A stretch of 64,000 nt of DNA from Chromatiales bacterium (GTDB taxonomy: Bacteria > Pseudomonadota > Gammaproteobacteria > Steroidobacterales > GCA-2729495). Positions 57,973 through 64,000 of the stretch are shown piece after piece. The position numbers were made by a program, and so were the translations under genes. The notes beneath the pieces were generated by a model. That model saw nothing but the letters and a program-made list of their open reading frames with translations, did no database searches and was not told the DNA's origin. The DNA is taken from assembly GCA_016789885.1 (NCBI GenBank), contig JAEUPZ010000002.1, forward strand, positions 1 through 64,000. The letters run 5' to 3'. The number at the start of each line of letters is the position of its first letter. The first letter of the stretch is position 1.

Positions 57973-58385
57973 CCCGGCGGCCGGTCATCATCGACACCAA
58001 CGTGGTGGTGGCCGGCCTCCTCACCGGGGACACAGCCTCGCCGGTGGCCCGCATCCTCGACGGCATGCTGGCCGCGACCTTCCCGTTCGTCGTCTCGGAG
58101 GCCCTGCTGGCCGAGTACCGCGCGGTCCTGGTGCGCCCCGGGCTTCGCCGCCAGCATGGGCTTACGGTGACGGAGGTGGACGCACTCCTCACCGAACTGG
58201 TCCGGCACGCGATCGTGCTGCCGCCAGGATCGGGCCCGCCGGCGCCGGACCCGGGTGACCAGCTGCTCTGGGACCTGCTGGTGGCGCGACCGGACCTGCT
58301 GCTCGTAACCGGTGACCAAGCTCTCCAGGGCGACCGGGGCTTCCGGGCGCGGATACTGTCGCCCCGCGCGTTCGTCGACAGCTGA
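57969..58385 (+). CDS. PIN-domain ribonuclease toxin-like protein
   Basis: A 138-residue PIN-domain nuclease, starting at a GTG whose TG forms the antitoxin gene's TGA. The first acidic site is I-I-D-T-N-V-V-V near 7-14, the second E near 47 (E-A-L-L-A-E-Y), and the third and fourth D in P-G-D-Q-L-L-W-D and V-T-G-D-Q-A near 98-120. These are the usual metal-binding residues, so it should cut RNA. It forms a VapBC-like toxin-antitoxin pair with the gene just upstream, at the right edge of the accessory region. Confidence 0.85.
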   Translation: MTRRPVIIDTNVVVAGLLTGDTASPVARILDGMLAATFPFVVSEALLAEYRAVLVRPGLRRQHGLTVTEVDALLTELVRHAIVLPPGSGPPAPDPGDQLLWDLLVARPDLLLVTGDQALQGDRGFRARILSPRAFVDS

Positions 58386-58458
58386 CGCGGTGCCCATACT
58401 GCACGGCCGCGGGTCAGGCGCCGTCGCCCCAACTCCCCCACCCCGCTACCATCCCCCC

Positions 58459-59979
58459 ATGCCCACCTACCTCGAACGCATCCTCAAGGCCCGCGTCTAC
58501 GACGTCGCGGAGGAAACCCCGCTGGACCCGGCCCCGCGCCTCTCGGCCCGGCTCGGCCAGCGGGTGCTGCTGAAGCGCGAGGACCTGCAGCCGGTCTTCT
58601 CGTTCAAGATCCGCGGGGCCTACAACCGCATCGCGCAGCTGTCGGCGGCGGAGCGCGGGGCGGGCGTCATCTGCAGCTCGGCCGGCAACCATGGCCAGGG
58701 GGTGGCGCTGGCCGGGCGCAGCATGGGCATCCGCGCCGTCGTCGTGATGCCGGTGACGACGCCCAGCATCAAGGTCGCGGCGGTGCGCGCGCTCGGCGGC
58801 GAGGTAGTGCTCCACGGCATCACCTACGACGATGCCTACGGGCACGCGCAGGAGCTGGTGAAGTCCCAGGGGCTCACCTTCGTCCACCCCTTCGACCACC
58901 CGGACATCATCGCGGGCCAGGGCACCGTGGGGATGGAGATACTGCGCCAGCACCGGGGCAACCTCGACGCCATCTTCGTGCCGGCAGGGGGCGGCGGCCT
59001 GCTGGCCGGCATCGCGTCCTACGTAAAGGCGCTGTACCCGGAGATCCGCGTCATCGGCGTGGAGCCCGAGGAGTCGCCGACCATGCACGCGGCCCTCGCC
59101 GCCGGCGAGCCGGTGACGCTGGCCCAGGTGGGCATCTTCTGCGATGGCGTGGCGGTGCGCCGGGCCGGCGACGAGACCTTCCGCCTCTGCCGCGACCTGG
59201 TGGACGAGATCGTGCTGGTCACCAACGACGAGGTCTGCGCCGCCATCCAGGACATCTTCGAGGACACGCGGGCCGTGATGGAGCCCGCCGGCGCCCTGGG
59301 CGTGGCCGGCATCAAGCGCTGGCTCGCCGCCAACCCGGGCGGCGAGCGCACGCTCATTGCCGTCAACAGCGGCGCCAACGTCAACTTCGACCGCTTGCGC
59401 TACATCGCCGAGCGCGCCGGGCTCGGCGAGCACCGCGAGGCGCTGCTGGCCGTCGAGATCCCGGAGACGCCGGGCAGCTTCCTCGCCTTCTGCGAGACGC
59501 TGGGCCAGCGCATCATCACCGAGTTCAACTACCGCTACGGCGACCCGGACCGGGCGCGCATCTTCGTCGGCGTCGCGCTGACGGGCGGCATCCCGGAGCG
59601 CGAGCAGGTCATCGCCGACCTCGTCGCCCGGGGCTACCCGGTGGTGGACCTCTCCGACGACGAGATGGCGAAGCTGCACATCCGGCACATGGTGGGCGGC
59701 CAGGCGCCCGGCGTGCGCGACGAGCGGCTCTTCCGCTTCGAGTTCCAGGAGCGGCCCGGCGCGCTGCTGCGCTTCCTGCGGGCCCAGAGCGCGCGCTGGA
59801 ACGTGAGCCTCTTCCACTACACCAACCCGGGCTCGGACTACGGCCGCGTGCTGGCCGGGTTCCAGGTGCCCGAGGCGGACCTGCCGGCGTTCGTCGCCCA
59901 CGCCGCCGCGGCGGGCTACGACTTCGTCGACGAGAGCGCCAACCCCGCCTACCGGATGTTCCTGGCGTCGACGGCCTGA
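58459..59979 (+). CDS. ilvA: Threonine ammonia-lyase, biosynthetic type
   Basis: A 506-residue PLP-dependent enzyme that converts threonine to 2-oxobutanoate, the first step of isoleucine synthesis. The PLP lysine is K50 in F-S-F-K-I-R-G-A-Y-N, and the phosphate-binding loop G-G-G-G-L-L-A-G is at 177-184. S-S-A-G-N-H-G-Q near 73-80 is the substrate loop. Two ACT-like regulatory domains (about 330-410 and 425-500) allow feedback control by isoleucine, as in IlvA rather than the shorter catabolic TdcB. The last 39 bases, including the stop, lie within a 44-nt direct repeat also found at 62141. Confidence 0.93.
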   Translation: MPTYLERILKARVYDVAEETPLDPAPRLSARLGQRVLLKREDLQPVFSFKIRGAYNRIAQLSAAERGAGVICSSAGNHGQGVALAGRSMGIRAVVVMPVTTPSIKVAAVRALGGEVVLHGITYDDAYGHAQELVKSQGLTFVHPFDHPDIIAGQGTVGMEILRQHRGNLDAIFVPAGGGGLLAGIASYVKALYPEIRVIGVEPEESPTMHAALAAGEPVTLAQVGIFCDGVAVRRAGDETFRLCRDLVDEIVLVTNDEVCAAIQDIFEDTRAVMEPAGALGVAGIKRWLAANPGGERTLIAVNSGANVNFDRLRYIAERAGLGEHREALLAVEIPETPGSFLAFCETLGQRIITEFNYRYGDPDRARIFVGVALTGGIPEREQVIADLVARGYPVVDLSDDEMAKLHIRHMVGGQAPGVRDERLFRFEFQERPGALLRFLRAQSARWNVSLFHYTNPGSDYGRVLAGFQVPEADLPAFVAHAAAAGYDFVDESANPAYRMFLASTA

Positions 59980-59984
59980 CGGCG
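59941..59984. repeat. 44-nt direct repeat, left copy (ilvA 3' end)
   Basis: Identical over 44 bases to 62141-62184. This copy spans the last twelve codons of ilvA, its stop and five more bases. The two copies flank the lipoprotein gene at 60075-62057 and lie 2.2 kb apart. Confidence 0.9.
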
Positions 59985-60032
59985 CGCGACGCGCGCAGCC
60001 GCGCGCCGGCGTGGAGGGCAGAAGCCGGCCGT

Positions 60033-60055
60033 CCCCGGCGACGCCCTCGCCGGGG
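60033..60055. terminator. Convergent hairpin after ilvA
   Basis: Perfect 9-bp stem CCCCGGCGA/TCGCCGGGG with loop CGCCC, 53 bases after the ilvA stop and 20 bases before the stop of the leftward lipoprotein gene. Other GC-rich stems overlap. No T tract. Confidence 0.55.
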
Positions 60056-60074
60056 GCGCTGCGCGCGGCGGGTA

Positions 60075-62057
60075 CTAGATGGGGTCGAGTGCGGCGGGGA
60101 TGGGCACCACCAGGAAGTTGCGGTTCCCGGCGAAGAACAGCGTGCCACCATCGGCGGCGATGGCCCGGACCGGCCGGACGCTGTTGCACGACGGTCCCGT
60201 GAGCTCCCAGCAGCCCGGATACGCCGGCACGCCGAACGATCCCAGCAGCGGGGGCACGCCGGCGCCGGCGCAGTCGTAGACGAAGACCTTCGGCAGGTCA
60301 GGGCTCGCCGGCAGCCCGAAGGCAGAGTCCGGATACGACAGCGTGTAGCACCGGTCGCCATCCGGCGAGACCGCCCCGGCAACGGCCTGGAATCCCGCCG
60401 TGGCCGGCAGCAGACCGAGGGACTGGAACGACGGTCCGCGCACGTCGATCTGGTTGATGAGCGCGCGCTGTCCGTCATCGGACAGGTGCGCGTTCACGAA
60501 GAAACCACCCTCGCCGGGCGCCTGCCGGAACACGCCGTCCGAGGCGTTCAGGTACAGGAGGGGCGCAGCCGGTGTGCAGCATGCCTGCTGGGAGATGACC
60601 AGGCGCTCGCCGTTGCGGGACATGCCGAACCAGGGGCCGTCCTGGTAGCTCCGCTGATTGGCATCGACCGTGAGCGCACCGCTGCCCACGTCGTAGGTGG
60701 CCAGGGAGCGCAGGCCAACCGAGAACCACGCACGGCCGTCGTTGGTGACCGGCACGCCCTCGGTGCCGATGGTCTGCGTCGCGAACGCGGCGTTGGGCGA
60801 GGAGCCAGCGTCGGCCAGGGTCACCGGATCGAGCACAAGGATCCCCGTGGTCGTCGTCACGACCAGCCGGCTGCCGTCGGCTGCAAGCCCGACGTCCACG
60901 AGGCCGCTCACGGACAGCGTGTCGCGCTGCCAGGCACCCGCTACGCGCCGGAAGCGCACGATCTGCCCCGCGGCGCGCGCCGCGCTGAAGAACTGGCCAC
61001 GCTCGTGGTCGGCCACGAGCCCGTCGAGGATGACGCCGTTGGGTATTGCCGCAGCGTCATAGGTGCGTGGGTCGATCACGACCAGTCGCCGCGAAGGCGT
61101 CGTCAGCGCCAGTGCGTTGGTGAAGGCGACGGTGTACTCACCCGCCGCGAGGGGCGGCAGCGAAACGCGCAGCGCCGTGTCGCTGACCGTCGTGACGGCG
61201 CCCGGAGTCACACCGGGGATCAACAGCCGGGCCTGCGGGCTGGTGGTCGCCGAATAGCCGGCACCCCGGACCCACAGTTCCGCCGGCTGGCCGGCAACGA
61301 GGACGTAGGGGCCCAGTCCGCTCACCGTGCCCAGCCGCTTGCGCAGGCGGATGGGCACGTTGACGGGGGCAAGGCCCGGGCTGGACAGCGCAATGCTTGC
61401 CTCGGCCTCGGCATTGTCGGGCAGGGCAGCGAGTGCGGCCGGGTCGACCTGGAAGCCGAGCGGACTGCCGAACGGCCCGCTGGCTGCCGCGAGCACGAGC
61501 CATGGGGACGACTCACTGGCCGTCCACGTCCCCGCCGATCCACCGCCCGGCAGTACCGCCGCGACGTTGACGCTGCCGGCCAGTGCGGGTGCCGCGGTGT
61601 CCGGGGTTATCTCGAGCGACGGCGGCGGGGTGACGCTGAAGCCGGTGATCCGGACGGTGTAGTTCACGTCCAGGGGCGTACCGCCAATCTTCTGGGTACA
61701 GCCGACATCGGCACAGGCGAGGAGCTGCAGCCGGCCGGAGTACGTGCCCGCCGCCAGGCCGGGCAGTGCCTGCAGCTGGATCGTGGCCTGACGCCCAGTG
61801 ATGATGACCGGGATGACCGGATCCAGGCCGGGTCCGTCGAGAATGGCCGCCACGAAAAGGTTGCCGGCGTAGTCGCGGTTCGCGGTGGCCAGGAGGCTGG
61901 CCGTCGGCACGACCCCGCCCTGGGAACCCTCGAGAACTGCCGTCGCGCTCTGCAACGTAATGGTGAAGGCATCGCCGCTGCCTCCACCACCGCCGCCGCC
62001 ACAGCCAGCCACCACCACGACGGCGGCGGCCCATGCGGCCGCCCGGAAGCTGTTCAC
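60075..62057 (-). CDS. Large lipoprotein with BACON-, IPT- and propeller-like regions
   Basis: A 660-residue lipoprotein beginning at a GTG. The signal ends V-V-A-G-C, then a flexible run of seven glycines. Beta-sandwich regions follow, one with S-S-P-W-L-V-L (BACON-like, about residues 140-230) and one with V-R-G-A-G-Y-S (IPT/TIG-like, about 240-320). The C-terminal half has repeated blades (L-V-V-T-T-T-T-G-I-L-V-L, V-S-P-D-G-D-R-C-Y) like a beta-propeller. These regions are carbohydrate- or protein-binding modules. No enzyme motif is seen. The gene lies between 44-nt direct repeats, so it may have been inserted beside ilvA. The longer ATG frame upstream lacks a signal. Confidence 0.72.
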   Translation of the reverse strand: MNSFRAAAWAAAVVVVAGCGGGGGGGSGDAFTITLQSATAVLEGSQGGVVPTASLLATANRDYAGNLFVAAILDGPGLDPVIPVIITGRQATIQLQALPGLAAGTYSGRLQLLACADVGCTQKIGGTPLDVNYTVRITGFSVTPPPSLEITPDTAAPALAGSVNVAAVLPGGGSAGTWTASESSPWLVLAAASGPFGSPLGFQVDPAALAALPDNAEAEASIALSSPGLAPVNVPIRLRKRLGTVSGLGPYVLVAGQPAELWVRGAGYSATTSPQARLLIPGVTPGAVTTVSDTALRVSLPPLAAGEYTVAFTNALALTTPSRRLVVIDPRTYDAAAIPNGVILDGLVADHERGQFFSAARAAGQIVRFRRVAGAWQRDTLSVSGLVDVGLAADGSRLVVTTTTGILVLDPVTLADAGSSPNAAFATQTIGTEGVPVTNDGRAWFSVGLRSLATYDVGSGALTVDANQRSYQDGPWFGMSRNGERLVISQQACCTPAAPLLYLNASDGVFRQAPGEGGFFVNAHLSDDGQRALINQIDVRGPSFQSLGLLPATAGFQAVAGAVSPDGDRCYTLSYPDSAFGLPASPDLPKVFVYDCAGAGVPPLLGSFGVPAYPGCWELTGPSCNSVRPVRAIAADGGTLFFAGNRNFLVVPIPAALDPI

Positions 62058-62140
62058 AGGACCCCCCGGCCGGGGCATCGCCCCGGGGCCCGCACCGTCG
62101 CCGGCCATGACGCAAGCTATCACGCGCCGCCCCCGCCGCG

Positions 62141-62184
62141 AACCCCGCCTACCGGATGTTCCTGGCGTCGACGGCCTGACGGCG
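62141..62184. repeat. 44-nt direct repeat, right copy
   Basis: Exact copy of 59941-59984. Read leftward it supplies the last twelve codons (R-R-Q-A-V-D-A-R-N-I-R, stop) of membrane paralogue C, whose gene ends at 62149. Bases just outside the repeat differ from the left copy on both sides. Confidence 0.9.
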
Positions 62185-62868
62185 GCCGAAGTGCACGGCG
62201 GTGGCGACCATCGCCACCATGTTGATGGCGTCGCCGACGAAGCCGGGGAGCGGGCCCACCCGCGACGGCGGCAGGCCGAGGAACACGAGCCCGACGGCCA
62301 TGCCGATGAAGAGCCACCACCAGCCGGTGCGCCGGCCGATCAGCGCGCCGACGATCAGCAGTGCCGGCAGCGCGATGACGCCAGCCAGCGGAAACGCGCC
62401 CGGCACGCCGATGCCCGGCTGCCCCGGCGTACAGCCCTGGGACTCGAGCACCGACGGCACGTAGCGCAAGGTGTCGGCCCAGCAGGCCGGGTACAGCGAC
62501 GGCCACAGCACGATGTGCTGCCAGTCGGCCACGGCGAGGGCCGTCGCGAGCACGCAGACGGCGCCGATGAACCACCGCGGCTGCGCGAACCGCAGCCCCG
62601 CGAGCCGGGCCAGCGAGGCCGCCACGATCAGCGTCAGCGGCACGGACAGGTGGAACAGCATGAAGCGCGGACCGCTGGCCACCTCGAGCCCCGGGGAGAT
62701 GCCGAGGTAGCGGCCGGCCCCGACCAGCGCCGTGTCATAGGGCAGCGCCAGGATCAGGAAGGCCAGCAGTCCGAGCACCGGCAACTTCAGCCGCCACCAC
62801 TCCCGCACCGTATAGATGAGCAGCACCGTGTCGGCGGCGCTGAGCACGAACATGAGAATGGAGTACAT
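62149..62868 (-). CDS. Uncharacterised membrane protein, C-x-ADTLRY family, paralogue C
   Basis: A 239-residue inner-membrane protein with about seven spans, the most diverged of the three paralogues. It keeps Y-D-T-A-L-V-G-A-G near 43-51, I-G-A-V-C-V-L-A, P-A-C-W-A-D-T-L-R-Y with a second cysteine downstream (S-Q-G-C-T-P-G), and G-W-W-W-L. Its last eleven residues come from the 44-nt segment shared with the end of ilvA. The start M-Y-S-I-L-M begins the first span. It is divergent from the SDR gene at 62998. Confidence 0.7.
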   Translation of the reverse strand: MYSILMFVLSAADTVLLIYTVREWWRLKLPVLGLLAFLILALPYDTALVGAGRYLGISPGLEVASGPRFMLFHLSVPLTLIVAASLARLAGLRFAQPRWFIGAVCVLATALAVADWQHIVLWPSLYPACWADTLRYVPSVLESQGCTPGQPGIGVPGAFPLAGVIALPALLIVGALIGRRTGWWWLFIGMAVGLVFLGLPPSRVGPLPGFVGDAINMVAMVATAVHFGRRQAVDARNIR

Positions 62869-62997
62869 GTGGGACCGCCCCCCGGCGTATCGGCCGCCTC
62901 CAGCATATAGCGACGTGCCCTGCGGCAGCGTGCCCGTCCGGTGCCGGACGGGCGGCGTGGGACCATAATGGCGGTCCACCGATACCGGAGGCACCCG

Positions 62998-63843
62998 ATG
63001 TCCCGCCTGCTCCACGCCCTGCGCATCCTCACGCTGGCCCTGGTGGGCCTCGCCTCGCCGGCGCTGCCGGCCGCCGACCAGCCCACGGCGCTCATCACCG
63101 GTGCGAACCGCGGCATTGGCCTTGAGTTCGCCACGCAGCTGGCGGCCCGGGGCTGGACCGTCATCGCCACGACGCGCAACCCCGCCGAGGCCACCGCACT
63201 GAATGCGCTGGCAAAGGCCCGGCCCAACGTCACCGTCGAGCCCCTCGACATCACGAGCGATGCCAGCGTCAGCGCACTGGCCGTCCGCTACCGGGGCCGG
63301 CCCATCGACGCGCTCATCAACAACGCGGCGCTGCTCGAGCGGCCCAGGGCGCAGCTACTCGGCACCCTCGACTTCGCACTCTTCGAGAAGAGCTTCGCCG
63401 TGAATGCCACGGGCCCGATGCGGGTTACCCAGGCGTTCCTCGACAATGTGGCAGCGAGCCGGCGCAAGACGGTCTTCACGCTGTCGAGCGCGGCGGCCTC
63501 GATCCAGATGGTCACGCCGCCCGCGGTCTACTACCCCTACCGCGCCAGCAAGGCGGCGCTGAACATGCTGATGCACAACCTGGCCGTGGACCTGAAGCCC
63601 CGGGGCATCACGGTGCTCATCGTCAACCCCGGCCTCGTCGACACCCGCGGCGTGCTGACCCGCAAGCCCGGCGACCCCATACCGGAGGAGTTCGCCCCGG
63701 TGATGCCCGCCATCGAGAGCGGCCAGCTCAAGCTGATGACCACCACAGACTCGGTGACGGGCATGCTCGCCCTGCTCGACCGCGCCACCCCGGAACTCTC
63801 CGGACAGTTCCTCAACTTCGACGGGACACCCCTGCCATGGTAG
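62998..63843 (+). CDS. Short-chain dehydrogenase with N-terminal signal
   Basis: A 281-residue classical short-chain dehydrogenase/reductase. The cofactor motif T-G-A-N-R-G-I-G-L-E is near 33-42, N-N-A near 108, and the catalytic Y-x-x-x-K (Y-P-Y-R-A-S-K) near 180-186. An N-terminal hydrophobic segment (about 10-27, ending A-L-P-A-A-D) looks like a signal peptide or anchor, unusual for a cofactor-dependent SDR. The start M-S-R-L-L was chosen as the nearest to this segment; an ATG 57 bases upstream exists. It overlaps the next gene by seven bases. Confidence 0.85.
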   Translation: MSRLLHALRILTLALVGLASPALPAADQPTALITGANRGIGLEFATQLAARGWTVIATTRNPAEATALNALAKARPNVTVEPLDITSDASVSALAVRYRGRPIDALINNAALLERPRAQLLGTLDFALFEKSFAVNATGPMRVTQAFLDNVAASRRKTVFTLSSAAASIQMVTPPAVYYPYRASKAALNMLMHNLAVDLKPRGITVLIVNPGLVDTRGVLTRKPGDPIPEEFAPVMPAIESGQLKLMTTTDSVTGMLALLDRATPELSGQFLNFDGTPLPW

Positions 63844-64000
63844 ACGCCACCGCCCACGCAGCCCCGGCTGCTGCCGCCACGCCCGTGCTCAAGCGCTCGA
63901 CGATGAAGCCCTTTGCCCCGGGGGACATCTTCCTCGGCTGCACGTACCTGATGAACGTGCCGGGTGACGACCATGCGGGCGAGGGCCGCATCCTGCAGTT
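63837..64000 (+). CDS. Partial gene at the right edge, unknown
   Basis: The first 54 codons of a gene that starts seven bases inside the SDR gene, so translation is coupled. An alanine- and proline-rich head (A-P-A-A-A-A-T-P) precedes F-A-P-G-D-I-F-L-G-C-T-Y-L-M-N-V-P-G-D-D-H. No family is recognised from this piece; the product probably works with the SDR. The 3' end is outside the window. Confidence 0.6.
   Translation, partial: MVDATAHAAPAAAATPVLKRSTMKPFAPGDIFLGCTYLMNVPGDDHAGEGRILQ

Overview
The window is very G+C-rich bacterial chromosome, most likely from a Gammaproteobacterium of the Steroidobacter/Nevskia/Woeseia kind. The gene families point that way: PrmB, YceH, a fused DUF3683 FAD/Fe-S oxidoreductase, PEP-CTERM surface proteins, DUF3014 and DUF4136 proteins, and a HiPIP remnant. 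The assignment is by family content only. I see no rRNA, tRNA, CRISPR array or replication origin.

Layout. 0.2-5.3 kb holds three hydrolases: a beta-lactamase-like serine hydrolase, a proline iminopeptidase and an M16 zinc peptidase. 5.3-8.6 kb has an MFS carrier, two microproteins and a RIO kinase-YceH pair. 8.7-10.6 kb is a two-gene PEP-CTERM operon with a readable promoter. 10.7-14 kb has an isochorismatase-type hydrolase, a parallel beta-helix protein, an outer-membrane barrel and a third microprotein. 14-20 kb has two paralogous MFS carriers around a flavin monooxygenase and two membrane proteins. 20-26.3 kb has an alpha/beta hydrolase, an atypical NAD(P)-binding protein and a 1297-residue GlcD+GlcF-like fusion. 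26.5-31.1 kb is a tightly coupled ABC/GldG/DUF4340 operon. 31-44 kb mixes an Asp/Glu-racemase relative, esterases, two S9 peptidases (one broken by an in-frame TAG), a patatin, a GntP permease, lipoproteins and a VPLPA-CTERM protein.

44-51.6 kb carries a PPOX flavoprotein, a TPR lipoprotein-like protein, PrmB, a second member of an uncharacterised membrane family beside an IS91 transposase scrap, an NmrA-like protein and a lipoprotein gene broken at a G10 tract. 51.6-58.4 kb is accessory DNA: four degenerate copies of an IS91-family end, all in one orientation, separate small cargo modules (a nucleotidyltransferase pair, a membrane protein, a DUF4143 ATPase, two overlapping unknown genes, a VapBC-like pair) and cut a HiPIP gene. 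58.4-64 kb has threonine ammonia-lyase, a large lipoprotein lying between 44-nt direct repeats, the third member of the membrane family and a short-chain dehydrogenase.

The points most worth following up are: the three dispersed paralogues of a membrane family with a C-x-ADTLRY motif; the pair of homologous single-span microproteins; the island built from IS91 ends; the G-tract lipoprotein; and the 44-nt repeat that donates the C-terminus of one membrane protein from the end of ilvA.
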